Shown piece after piece: positions 1-8,017 of a stretch of DNA of 64,000 nt; the stretch's first letter is position 1, and every line of letters starts with the position of its first letter. The position numbers and the translations under genes were made by a program. Under the pieces are notes generated by a model. It was not told where the DNA came from. It saw nothing but the letters and a program-made list of their open reading frames with translations, and did no database searches. The DNA comes from Nocardia terpenica (GTDB taxonomy: Bacteria > Actinomycetota > Actinomycetes > Mycobacteriales > Mycobacteriaceae), in the NCBI RefSeq assembly GCF_013186535.1, contig NZ_JABMCZ010000005.1, positions 1,645,693 to 1,709,692 of the forward strand, read 5' to 3'.

Positions 1-61
1 CGTTCGGTTGCCTGCACGGCGGCGACGATAGGGGGTGGAATCGGGGCCGGAGCGGCAAAAG

Positions 62-96
62 GCCCCTCGCGCGACGGAATTCGTTGCACGAGGGGC
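62..96 (-). terminator. Hairpin terminator after tsf
   Basis: The arms GCCCCTCG (62-69) and CGAGGGGC (89-96) are perfectly complementary and lie just past the tsf stop codon in the direction of transcription. There is no clear U-tract, which is common in actinobacteria. It probably ends the rpsB-tsf transcript. Confidence 0.6.
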
Positions 97-108
97 ACTT
101 TCGACGGC

Positions 109-933
109 TTACGCCTGACCGACCTCGAAGCGGGCGAAGCGGGTCACGGTGACACCGGCCTCGTCCAGCAGCTGCTTGACGGTCTTCTTGCTGTCGGTGA
201 CCGACGGCTGCTCCAGCAGGACGACGTCCTTGTAGAAGCCGTTGACGCGGCCCTCGACGATCTTCGGCAGCGCGGCCTCCGGCTTGCCCTCCTCGCGGGC
301 GGTCGCCTCGGCGATGGAGCGCTCCTTCTCGACCACGTCGGCCGGGACCTCGTCGCGGGTGACGTAGCGGGCCTTCAGCGCGGCGATCTGCATGGCGGCC
401 GAACGCGCGGCCTCGGCGGCGGCGTCGCCCTCGCCCTGGTACTCGACCAGCACGCCGACGGCCGGCGGCAGGTCCGAGGACCGCTTGTGCAGGTAGGTCG
501 CGACCGGGCCGGTGAAGGACACGACGCGGCGCAGCTCCAGCTTCTCGCCGATCTTCGCGGCCAGCTCCTGCACCACCTGGTCGGCGGTCTTGCCGTTGAC
601 GTCGATCGCCTTGAGCGCGTCCAGATCCGCCGGGCGGAACTTGGCGGCGGCCTCGACGATATCGCCGGCCACGTTCTGGAACTCGTCGTTCTTGGCGACG
701 AAGTCGGTCTCGGAGTTGAGCTCGATCATCACGCCGTCCTGCGCCGCGACCAGGCCCTCGGCGGTGGCGCGCTCGGCGCGCTTGCCGACGTCCTTGGCGC
801 CCTTGATGCGCAGTACCTCGACGGCCTTGTCGAAGTCGCCGGCGGATTCCTCCAGCGCCTTCTTGCAGTCCATCATGCCGGAGCCGGTCAGCTCGCGAAG
901 CCGCTTCACATCCGCGGCGGTGTAGTTCGCCAT
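109..933 (-). CDS. tsf: Translation elongation factor Ts
   Basis: EF-Ts is the cytoplasmic guanine nucleotide exchange factor for EF-Tu. The 274-residue length matches actinobacterial EF-Ts. The N-terminal UBA-like segment with LRELTGSGMMDCKKAL and the TDFVAKNDEF motif near residues 75-85, which contacts EF-Tu, are both intact. It follows rpsB by about 110 bp on the same strand, the usual rpsB-tsf order, and is closed by a hairpin. Confidence 0.98.
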   Translation of the reverse strand: MANYTAADVKRLRELTGSGMMDCKKALEESAGDFDKAVEVLRIKGAKDVGKRAERATAEGLVAAQDGVMIELNSETDFVAKNDEFQNVAGDIVEAAAKFRPADLDALKAIDVNGKTADQVVQELAAKIGEKLELRRVVSFTGPVATYLHKRSSDLPPAVGVLVEYQGEGDAAAEAARSAAMQIAALKARYVTRDEVPADVVEKERSIAEATAREEGKPEAALPKIVEGRVNGFYKDVVLLEQPSVTDSKKTVKQLLDEAGVTVTRFARFEVGQA

Positions 934-1042
934 CCTGGCGAGCCTCCTCGTTCGATTGGGTTCAGGTCTCTAGCACCACCATGCCGACCGCTTCCGAACA
1001 GGAAGGGCCGGCACGGTGAAATTCTGCGGTCGGGCTCGGAGC

Positions 1043-1879
1043 TCAGCTCTCGGCCGGGGCCGAGGCCGGAGCCGGGGTCTGCTCTTCGGCAGTCTCGGCG
1101 TTCGGGCTCGCCTGAGCCAGCAGCTCCTGCTCCCATTCGGCGAGCGGCTCACCCGCGCCGGCCTCCGGCTTGGCATCGCCGCCGGCACGCGCGGCACGAG
1201 CCTGCACGCCCTCGGCGACGGCGGAGGCGACGACCTTGGTCAGCAGCGCGGCCGAGCGGATGGCGTCGTCGTTGCCCGGGATCGGGTAGTCGACCAGATC
1301 CGGGTCGCAGTTGGTGTCCAGGATCGCGATGACGGGGATGTTCAGCTTGCGAGCCTCGCCGACGGCGATGTGCTCCTTGTTGGTGTCGACGACCCAGATG
1401 GCCGAGGGCACCTTCTGCATGTCGCGGATGCCGCCGAGGGTGCGCTCCAGCTTGTTCTTCTCACGCGTGAGCATGAGGATTTCCTTCTTGGTGCGACCCT
1501 CGAAACCGCCGGTCTGCTCCATCGCCTCGAGCTCCTTGAGGCGCTGCAGCCGCTTGTGCACGGTGGAGAAGTTGGTGAGCATGCCGCCCAGCCAGCGCTG
1601 GTTCACGTAGGGCATGCCGACGCGGGTCGCCTCGGAGGCGATGGACTCCTGCGCCTGCTTCTTGGTGCCGACGAACAGCACGGTGCCGCCGTGGGCGACG
1701 GTCTCCTTGACGAACTCGTACGCCTTGTCGATGTAGGTCAGCGTCTGCTGCAGGTCGATGATGTAGATGCCGTTGCGGTCGGTGAAGATGAACCGCTTCA
1801 TCTTCGGGTTCCAACGGCGGGTCTGGTGCCCGAAGTGCGCGCCGCTGTCGAGCAGCTGCTTCATTGTTACGACAGCCAT
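1043..1879 (-). CDS. rpsB: 30S ribosomal protein S2
   Basis: S2 is a structural protein of the small ribosomal subunit. The 278-residue protein starts MAVVTMKQLLDSGAHFGHQT and contains the family motifs FGHQTRRWNPKM, NGIYIIDLQQT, VNQRWLGG and ILDTNCDPD. An Ala/Glu/Pro-rich C-terminal tail of about 50 residues is typical of actinobacterial S2. The open frame extends upstream to 2146, but that part has no S2 homology, so the ATG at 1879 is chosen. tsf follows. Confidence 0.97.
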   Translation of the reverse strand: MAVVTMKQLLDSGAHFGHQTRRWNPKMKRFIFTDRNGIYIIDLQQTLTYIDKAYEFVKETVAHGGTVLFVGTKKQAQESIASEATRVGMPYVNQRWLGGMLTNFSTVHKRLQRLKELEAMEQTGGFEGRTKKEILMLTREKNKLERTLGGIRDMQKVPSAIWVVDTNKEHIAVGEARKLNIPVIAILDTNCDPDLVDYPIPGNDDAIRSAALLTKVVASAVAEGVQARAARAGGDAKPEAGAGEPLAEWEQELLAQASPNAETAEEQTPAPASAPAES

Positions 1880-2197
1880 TGCTGCGTAGGCCTTTCGTTG
1901 CCGGTTGACGCAGGGGTCGGCGACTCCTGCCCTGGCACCCACAGCCGCCGGACCCGAGAACGGGACCAGCCGACGGCCTGTCGTGTGGATGCGCGAAGTC
2001 GATCCGTATGGGGGCGGATCGCCTGACCAGTCTACGGGGGTCGTGAGCGAGTTCCTAAACGGGGTGGTCGGAGACCCGATCGGCGCTCCGGGTATCCGCC
2101 TCGGGTGTAAAAGCTGGCTGTTCACAACCGCGTGGTTCATCCACACTCGCCGAAGGCGATCTTCCCACCGGCCGTGTCGCGCGGGAGGGTTGCGGGT

Positions 2198-2692
2198 ATG
2201 CGCTGGTTACTGCTGATCCTGCTCGGCTGGCTGCTGCTGCCGATCGTCCTGCCCGCGCCCGATGCGGCGGCGGGGGTTCCCGGTTCCTACGACTGGCCGC
2301 TGCGGCCGCGGCCCGCGGTCGTGCGCCCGTTCGACAAACCGTTGCACGACTGGCTGCCCGGCCATCGGGGTGTCGATCTCGCGGGCGCCGCCGAGCAGCC
2401 CGTGCTGGCCGCCGGGGTGGGGGTGGTGGCCTTCGCCGGGGAGGTCGGCGCGAAGCCGGTCGTGTCGATCGACCACCCCGGCGGCCTGCGCACCACCTAC
2501 GAGCCGGTGCGTGCCACGGTTCCGGTGGGGCGCAGGGTGATTCGCGGCGATGTCGTCGGCGCGCTGCAGCCGGGGCACCCCGGCTGCCCCGCGGTCTGCC
2601 TGCACTGGGGGCTGCGCCGGGGCCACGACTATCTCGACCCGCTGCGGCTGCTGCATCGAGCACCGCTGCGGCTCAAACCGGTCGGGACGTGA
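2198..2692 (+). CDS. M23-family (LytM/lysostaphin-like) peptidase, exported
   Basis: A 164-residue protein with a hydrophobic N-terminal signal or anchor segment (residues 1-26) followed by one compact peptidase-M23 domain, a fold that usually cleaves peptidoglycan cross-bridges. HRGVDL supplies the first metal-binding His and Asp. The second motif reads CLHWGL, so the first His of the usual HxH is Cys, a variant I recall from other actinobacterial members. The ATG at 2198 is preceded by GGGAGGG. Divergent from rpsB. Whether it is an active enzyme is open because of the substituted ligand. Confidence 0.85.
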   Translation: MRWLLLILLGWLLLPIVLPAPDAAAGVPGSYDWPLRPRPAVVRPFDKPLHDWLPGHRGVDLAGAAEQPVLAAGVGVVAFAGEVGAKPVVSIDHPGGLRTTYEPVRATVPVGRRVIRGDVVGALQPGHPGCPAVCLHWGLRRGHDYLDPLRLLHRAPLRLKPVGT

Positions 2693-2695
2693 GGG

Positions 2696-3475
2696 TCAGT
2701 TCGGCGCGCCCGCGGTGGCCGATTCCCGTTCGGCCAGTTCGCGTTTCCACTCGCGGAAGCTCTCCTCGGTGCGGCCGCGGCGCCAGTAGCCGGAGATGGA
2801 GGCGAACGCGGCGGGGACTCCGCGTTCCTTGCGCAGGTACGGGCGCAACTCGTGCATGACGGCCTGGGCCTCGCCGTGAATGAAGGCGTGCACCCGGCCG
2901 TCGCGCCAGGGCTCGGCCCGCACTGCCGCCGCGAGCCGCTCGCCCGGGGCGGCGTCGCCGCGATGCACCCAGGTCAGCTCCACACCGGCGGGGCGGTCGA
3001 AGTCCAATTCGTCTGCGGGGCCCGCGATTTCGACGAAGACGCGGCCCACCGCCCGCTGCGGCAGGGCGGCGCAGGCGGCGGCGATGGCGGGCAGCGCGGC
3101 CTCGTCGCCGGCCAGCAGGTGCCAGTCGGCCTCCGGGCTCGGGGAGTAGGCGCCGCCGGGGCCGAACAGGTCGATGGGGTCGCCGGGTTGGGCGGCGGCG
3201 GCCCACGGGCCCGCGACGCCCTCGTCCCCGTGGTGCACGAAATCGATGGCGATCTGCTGATTGTCGGGATCGATCGCGCGCACGGTGTAGGTGCGCGTGA
3301 CCTCACCTTCGGGAACGGGGAAGAGCAGTTTGACGTAGGCGTCGGTGAAGCCGTTGGGCTGGAAGGCCGCGAAGCCGGGGCCGCCGAGATGGACGCGAAT
3401 CAGATGATCGGTCAGGCGTTCGGTGCGCTGGACCACGAAGCTCAGACGGGTGCGAGCCAAGGAGAACACCTCCAT
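2696..3475 (-). CDS. Siderophore-interacting protein (flavin-dependent ferric reductase family)
   Basis: SIP/ViuB-type cytoplasmic flavoenzymes release iron from ferric siderophores by reduction. The N-terminal FAD-binding 9 barrel (VQRTERLTDHLIRVHLGG) and the C-terminal SIP domain (LLAGDEAALPAIAAACAALP, then YWRRGRTEESFREWK) are both full length at 259 residues. The ATG at 3475 has no room for a ribosome site. A GGAGG lies inside the frame, 8 bases before a TTG at 3460, so translation may begin there. An IdeR-like palindrome abuts the gene, implying iron repression. It nearly abuts the convergent M23 gene. Confidence 0.93.
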   Translation of the reverse strand: MEVFSLARTRLSFVVQRTERLTDHLIRVHLGGPGFAAFQPNGFTDAYVKLLFPVPEGEVTRTYTVRAIDPDNQQIAIDFVHHGDEGVAGPWAAAAQPGDPIDLFGPGGAYSPSPEADWHLLAGDEAALPAIAAACAALPQRAVGRVFVEIAGPADELDFDRPAGVELTWVHRGDAAPGERLAAAVRAEPWRDGRVHAFIHGEAQAVMHELRPYLRKERGVPAAFASISGYWRRGRTEESFREWKRELAERESATAGAPN

Positions 3476-3476
3476 A

Positions 3477-3492
3477 ATTAGGGTTACCTAAT
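3477..3492 (-). promoter_or_regulatory. IdeR/DmdR-like iron box candidate
   Basis: The imperfect palindrome ATTAGGGTTACCTAAT sits immediately upstream of the siderophore-interacting protein gene. It resembles the IdeR consensus TTAGGTTAGGCTAACCTAA: aligned on its right end, about 13 of 19 positions match. Location and gene function support iron-dependent repression. Binding is inferred. Confidence 0.55.
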
Positions 3493-3591
3493 AGACCGTA
3501 GCATGAAGTATCGCCGATAGCTCGCGATACATCTGAGTTTGTTCGATTCGAGCGTCTGGTGCGCCGCGGCGATCCCGAGCACCATGGACAC

Positions 3592-4110
3592 ATGGCGACC
3601 CCGCCCGACGTTCCCCCCTTCACCTACTCCGAAACCGGCGCCACCAACGGCGAATTCCCGCCCGGCTACCACCATTTCCGGCTACGCCGCCGGATCGGTA
3701 CGGGCCGCGACCTGTTCGAGTCGACGGCCGAGCAGATCCTGTCCTACCGCATGCAACGCGGCACCGGCATCCTCGCCGAGGCCAGCACCCCCACGGCCCG
3801 CCCCGGCACCCTGGTGACGGTCCGCCTCCCCCTGGGCCCCTTCACCATCACCGCCCCCTGCCGCGTCGTGTACACCCTCGACGACCCGCACCGCCGCGGC
3901 TTCGCCTACGGCACCCTCCCCGGCCACCCGGAATCGGGCGAAGAACTCTTCGCCACCGAATACGACCCCACCACCACAGCGGTCTACGCCCTGACAGCCG
4001 CCTTCTCCCGCCCCGCCACCTGGTACACCCGCCTGGGCGGCCCGATAACCCGTCTCGCCCAGCGGTACATCGCGGGCAAGTACATCGAGGCCGTCCGACC
4101 GCCGCAATGA
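3592..4110 (+). CDS. DUF1990 family protein
   Basis: 172 residues. The features are a conserved FPPGYHHFRLRRRIGTG segment, a central beta-rich region, and GFAYGTLPGHPESGEELF, which I associate with DUF1990, a small family of unknown function. No signal peptide or membrane segment. The ATG at 3592 gives MATPPDVPPF; an upstream in-frame start at 3559 is less likely. A second diverged copy sits inside the mobile element at 22256. Confidence 0.8.
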   Translation: MATPPDVPPFTYSETGATNGEFPPGYHHFRLRRRIGTGRDLFESTAEQILSYRMQRGTGILAEASTPTARPGTLVTVRLPLGPFTITAPCRVVYTLDDPHRRGFAYGTLPGHPESGEELFATEYDPTTTAVYALTAAFSRPATWYTRLGGPITRLAQRYIAGKYIEAVRPPQ

Positions 4111-4162
4111 ACAATCCGGATCCCCGTCACGTCGGTCACAGCGCAGCGTCAGGACACTCGGC

Positions 4163-4184
4163 TTGACCCTCACGTTGCGTGAGG
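4163..4184 (+). promoter_or_regulatory. MerR-type promoter/operator
   Basis: A TTGACC -35 box (4163-4168) overlaps the perfect palindrome CCTCACGTTGCGTGAGG (4168-4184). A dyad lying in a long spacer directly after -35 is the standard architecture for MerR-family activated promoters. The VOC gene starts about 16 bases downstream, so its mRNA may be nearly leaderless. The probable regulator is the truncated MerR fragment at 4737. Confidence 0.75.
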
Positions 4185-4200
4185 CTCGACGGTGGGGTCC

Positions 4201-4728
4201 ATGAATGATTATTACAACGCTTTCGAGGTGAGCCCGGTACCTGATCCCGGCCCGGATGCGGTTGCGCCGGAGCCGTTTCGGGGCATTTATGCGATGCCCG
4301 CGTTCGTGACGATCCCGACCGGCGATGTGGCCGCGTCGGTGGACTTCTGGGTTCGTGGGCTGGGGTTTATCGAGCTGTTCAGCGTCCCCGGCGCGATTGT
4401 GCATCTGCGCCGGTGGGCATTCCAGGACGTGCTCCTGGTGCCGACGGCGAGTGTTCCGGAGCAGACACCGGCACTGACCGTCAGTTTCTCGTGCGTGCTC
4501 AGCCAGATCGATTCCCTCGTCGAGACCTGTCGTGCACTGCGCCCGAACTCGGTCGACGGCCCACGGGATACCCCTTGGAACACCCGCGATGTGGAGGTGA
4601 TCACCCCCGAGAACGCACGGATCGTGTTCACCGCGGCAAAGCCCCTCGATCCGGCCAGCCAGGAGGCCCGGAGCTTCGAAGCCATGGGGATCACCCCACC
4701 GGACATCGGTCGCGGCGGCAATCGATAG
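4201..4728 (+). CDS. VOC (glyoxalase/bleomycin-resistance) family protein
   Basis: A 175-residue vicinal-oxygen-chelate fold protein: the beta-alpha-beta module reads VTIPTGDVAASVDFWVRGLGFIEL and later PWNTRDVEVITPENARIVFT. Such proteins bind or modify small molecules, including some drugs. The exact substrate cannot be assigned. ATG 4201 is preferred; GTG 4192 is possible. Placement behind a MerR-type promoter is typical of inducible stress or drug-response genes. Confidence 0.85.
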   Translation: MNDYYNAFEVSPVPDPGPDAVAPEPFRGIYAMPAFVTIPTGDVAASVDFWVRGLGFIELFSVPGAIVHLRRWAFQDVLLVPTASVPEQTPALTVSFSCVLSQIDSLVETCRALRPNSVDGPRDTPWNTRDVEVITPENARIVFTAAKPLDPASQEARSFEAMGITPPDIGRGGNR

Positions 4729-4736
4729 TCCGGAGC

Positions 4737-4824
4737 ATGCTTGCCGCCGATCAGGTCTCGACGCGTCTGGGCGTGACACTCCGCGCACTGCACCACTGGG
4801 ATGACATAGGCCCGGCGCGACCGC
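4737..4824 (+). pseudogene. Truncated MerR-family regulator (N-terminal HTH only)
   Basis: The first 29 codons encode an N-terminal MerR winged-helix start with GVTLRALHHWDDIGPARP, matching the usual GVTxRTLHHYDEIGLLxP. Homology then stops abruptly. The remaining HTH wing and effector domain are missing. The fragment directly follows the VOC gene and was probably its regulator. The junction is followed within 20 bp by transposase-like sequence, suggesting disruption by an insertion element. Confidence 0.7.
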
Positions 4825-4842
4825 CGCTGCGCAGGAAAGACC

Positions 4843-4968
4843 GACCTTCGCAGCACCAACAACCGGCGCACCGCCAGGCTCGAGCACTACAACAACGAAC
4901 GACGCCACGCGGTCCTCGGAGGCCAGCCGGTCAGTCGGCTGGGACCGACCTCATGGCCGGGCGCGACT
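4843..4968 (+). pseudogene. Transposase C-terminal remnant (IS481/IS3-like)
   Basis: Translated from 4843, the frame reads RRTARLEHYNNERRHAVLGG followed by QPVSRL. This closely resembles the C-terminal end of rve-type transposases (YNxERPHxALGGxxPxxRL). Only about 40 residues survive, with no upstream catalytic domain. It is most simply the scar of an element that truncated the adjacent MerR gene. Confidence 0.65.
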
Positions 4969-5341
4969 AGTCGGCGGGCAGGTGTCGAGTCAGTTCCTCT
5001 GCTTCGGCTCGTAGGTCGGAGGCGTGGGCGGGGCGGCCTAGCTGTTCGTATTCGGCTGCGGTGGTGAGTCGTTCGGTGATCTCTTGGTGGACGATCTGTT
5101 CGATGTCGGATTCGGTGAGGAGGCGGCGTTGGGCCTCGGCTGTGCCGAGGCCGACGGAGGTGGCCTCGATGGCGCCCGCGGTGATGTGGGAGGCGTCGAT
5201 GGCCTCGGCGTTGTCGATGGCGGCGAGTGCCGAGCGGAGGGCCTTGGTCGCGTTGCGGTCGCGACGCTTCATGGCGGCGGGGAGGGCGGCACGCAGTCGC
5301 TCGCGTAGGGGAGGCACTTCGGTGGACGAATCGGTCGGCAT
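4967..5341 (-). CDS. GatB/YqeY domain-containing protein
   Basis: 124 residues. The YqeY-like domain is recognised from LRERLRAALPAAMKRRDRNA followed by TKALRSALAAIDNAEA, a helical domain related to the tRNA-binding tail of amidotransferase GatB. Its cellular role is not established. The start ATG at 5341 gives MPTDSSTEV. The frame runs open far upstream, but that part belongs to the recombinase region. It lies downstream of the recombinase on the same strand. Confidence 0.88.
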   Translation of the reverse strand: MPTDSSTEVPPLRERLRAALPAAMKRRDRNATKALRSALAAIDNAEAIDASHITAGAIEATSVGLGTAEAQRRLLTESDIEQIVHQEITERLTTAAEYEQLGRPAHASDLRAEAEELTRHLPAD

Positions 5342-5574
5342 GGTCGCGACAGTATGCGTTCGGGGATTCGAGGTCGAGCGGGTTTCCTGCGTGGCGGCCC
5401 ACGCTCGGGTGGCGGCTCTGGAGTGGTACGGGGTTCGTAAGCGAAATGCTCCGAAGGACATTGTCGGCGGGCATACGGATATGGCTGTGCGACGGGTGAG
5501 ATGCCGGAGGATGCCGCCGTCGGCCACGCATTCGGACCGATGGATTGGAGCTGGTGGAGCGGAGGTTCGGCTGT

Positions 5575-6498
5575 TCAGGCGCGGGGGTGGGCCTGGTCGT
5601 GGACCTTTTTGAGGCGGTCGATGGAGACGTGGGTGTAGAGCTGGGTGGTGGCCATGCTGGCGTGGCCGAGGAGTTCCTGGACCACGCGGAGGTCGGCGCC
5701 GCCCTCCAGCAGGTGGGTGGCGGCGGTGTGGCGGAGGCCGTGCGGGCCCATGTCGGGGGCGCCGGGGATGGCCGAGACCACCTCGTGCACAACGGTTCTG
5801 GCCTGGCGCTGGTCGAGGCGGCGGCCGCGGCGGCCCAGGAGCAGGGCGCGGCCGGAGTCGGCGACGGCCAGGGCCGGGCGGCCGTAGCGCAGCCACGCCT
5901 GCAAGGCCGCGTCGGCGGGGGCACCGAACGGAACCGCGCGCTCCTTGTTGCCCTTGCCGAGGACCCGGACCTGGCGGCGCTCGCGGTCGACGTCCTCGAT
6001 GTCGAGCCCGCACAGCTCGCTGACCCGAATGCCGGTGGCGTACAGCAGTTCCACGATGAGGCGGTCCCGCAGCGCCATCGGGTCGTGTTGGGCCGCACCC
6101 GATTCCGCCGCCGCCATGGCCGCGCGGGCCTGTTCGCGCCCGAGCACCGCGGGCAGTACCCGATGCGCCCGCGCCGACCCGAGCCGCGGCCCCGGATCGA
6201 CCGCGAGCCGTCCGGTGCGGGTGAGCCACGCGGTGAACCTGCGTGCCGAGGAGGCCCGCCGCGCCATCGTGGTCCGCGCCGCGCCGGTCGCCGACTGCTC
6301 CGCCAGCCACGACCGCAGCAGCGAGAGGTCGATCTCCCCCACCCCCGAATCCGCGGCCCGCGCACACAGATGCAGCAGCAGCGACCGCGCATCCCCCACA
6401 TACGCCCGCACCGTGTGCGCCGACCGGTTCTGCCCCAACCGCAAGTGCCGCCCGTATTCCTCGAGCAGCGCCACCAAATCCTCGGGCAGTTCATCCAT
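5575..6498 (-). CDS. xerC: Tyrosine recombinase XerC-like
   Basis: A site-specific tyrosine recombinase, probably acting with XerD at dif to resolve chromosome dimers. The 307-residue protein has an N-terminal SAM-like core-binding domain (residues 8-95) and a complete catalytic set: Arg in GIRVSEL, Lys in GKGNKER, HxxR in HGLRHTAATH, His in LGHAS and Tyr in TQLYTHVS. ATG 6498 is preferred over an upstream in-frame start because it begins the conserved domain. Located beside dprA, as in other actinobacteria. Confidence 0.92.
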   Translation of the reverse strand: MDELPEDLVALLEEYGRHLRLGQNRSAHTVRAYVGDARSLLLHLCARAADSGVGEIDLSLLRSWLAEQSATGAARTTMARRASSARRFTAWLTRTGRLAVDPGPRLGSARAHRVLPAVLGREQARAAMAAAESGAAQHDPMALRDRLIVELLYATGIRVSELCGLDIEDVDRERRQVRVLGKGNKERAVPFGAPADAALQAWLRYGRPALAVADSGRALLLGRRGRRLDQRQARTVVHEVVSAIPGAPDMGPHGLRHTAATHLLEGGADLRVVQELLGHASMATTQLYTHVSIDRLKKVHDQAHPRA

Positions 6499-6609
6499 AC
6501 GATCCACCGTCACCGACCAACCAGCCCCTGGCAAGTCACCGCGCCGGTCCCAGACGGTCGCTCCGGGCACAGACTCGCGCTCCGGTACCGACCGGCGACC
6601 ACCCATGAC

Positions 6610-7770
6610 CTACCGGGCATTTCGCGCCACCCTGAACCAGCCGGAACTGTCGGAGCCGATCAGACCGGCCAATTCCAGGGCGGGGAGGGCGGCACGGACC
6701 GCGGTGAGGGAAAGGCCGGAGTGCGTGGCCAATTCGCGCGGGAGCCGGGAGCCCGCGGTGGGGAGGGCCGCGTAGACGAGGGCCTCGTCCCCGGTGAGGT
6801 TGTCTTCGGTGGGTTGGTTGCCGGGGAAGCAGAGGTGGAGCGGGCCCGCCTCGTCGAGGATTTCCTCGGCCCGGGTGACCAGGAGTGCCTCGCCGTCGCG
6901 GATCATGCGGTGGCAGCCGACCGAGGCGGCGGAGGTGACCGGGCCGGGGATGGCGAGGGTCGGGCGGCCCAGGCGGCGAGCCCATTTCACCGTATTGCGG
7001 GCGCCGCTGCGCAGTCCCGCCTCGACCACCAGAACACCGTCGGCCAGGGATGCGATTAGCCGATTGCGGGCCAGGAAATGGTGTTTGTGGGCGGTGGCGC
7101 CCGGCGGGTATTCGCTGACCACCGCGCCGTTTTCGGCGATCTCGGTGAGCAGGCGGTCGTGCTGGGCCGGATACGCGCGGTCGATGCCGCAGCCCAGCAC
7201 GGCGATGGTGGGCCCGCCGACCGCCAGTGCCGCGCGGTGGGCCGTGCCGTCGATACCGAAGGCCGCGCCCGACACTATGGTCCAGCCGCGCGCGGCGAGA
7301 TCGGCGGCGATCTCGCCGGTGACCTGCTCGCCGTAACCCGTGCTGCAGCGCGCACCGACCACCGCCAGCGCCTGCTCGGTCGCGTGCAGCACCGACAGCG
7401 GGCCGCGCACCCACAGCACCAGCGGCACCGCCGCCGCGGCGTCGCGCGACGGATCGAGCTGGCCCAGCCCGAGCAGCCGCCAGGCGGGCCATTCCGGATC
7501 GTCCGGGGTAATCACCCGCCCGCCGAGCCGGTCGACCGTCTCCAGATCCTTTTCCGCACGGTCGATCCCGCGCCGCAGCTCGGTCGGCCCGCGCAGCGAC
7601 TCCGGCAACGCACACTCGCGCACCGCCCGCGCCGCCTCGACCACACCGACCTGCTCGATCAGCGCCGACAATGCCGCACAGGGCCCCTCGACAACCCGCG
7701 ACAGATACACCCACGCCAGCCGCCGCTCATCCGCATCGAGCAGCACCACATCCGGTGTGCCATCGACCAT
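6610..7770 (-). CDS. dprA: DNA-processing protein DprA
   Basis: DprA/Smf binds incoming single-stranded DNA and loads RecA in transformation; its role in most actinobacteria is uncertain. The 386-residue protein has an N-terminal helical segment, the Rossmann-like core (VVGARCSTGYG, SGAAFGIDGTAHRAAL, GGPTIAVLGCGIDRAYP, SEYPPG) and a winged-helix-like C-terminus (ATHSGLSLTAVRAALPALEL). The ATG at 7770 starts the family match. The frame is open to 8028, but that 86-residue extension has no DprA character. Part of a yraN-comM-dprA-recombinase cluster. Confidence 0.93.
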   Translation of the reverse strand: MVDGTPDVVLLDADERRLAWVYLSRVVEGPCAALSALIEQVGVVEAARAVRECALPESLRGPTELRRGIDRAEKDLETVDRLGGRVITPDDPEWPAWRLLGLGQLDPSRDAAAAVPLVLWVRGPLSVLHATEQALAVVGARCSTGYGEQVTGEIAADLAARGWTIVSGAAFGIDGTAHRAALAVGGPTIAVLGCGIDRAYPAQHDRLLTEIAENGAVVSEYPPGATAHKHHFLARNRLIASLADGVLVVEAGLRSGARNTVKWARRLGRPTLAIPGPVTSAASVGCHRMIRDGEALLVTRAEEILDEAGPLHLCFPGNQPTEDNLTGDEALVYAALPTAGSRLPRELATHSGLSLTAVRAALPALELAGLIGSDSSGWFRVARNAR

Positions 7771-8017
7771 TCCCTCGATCCCGGCCGCCGCCGAAACCCC
7801 GAACGCCTCCGACCCCCTCACCGCCCGCACCCCCTCCCCTCCCGCGGACCTACCTCCCACATCACGAAATACCGCCCCCTGCCAACCCTTCCGCCGAAAG
7901 AACACGCGGCGGTGCCACCACGAGCCCCCGAAGACAATCCACACGACCACACATCGGACGAGCCTTCGTGCTCGGTAGCGACACACGAACGGAACGCCGG
8001 ACCTGTACAAACTCGCC

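Noticed and set aside
487..2026. Long + strand ORFs opposite tsf and rpsB
   Set aside because: They mirror the conserved minus-strand genes and have no family motifs; long antisense frames are expected at this GC.
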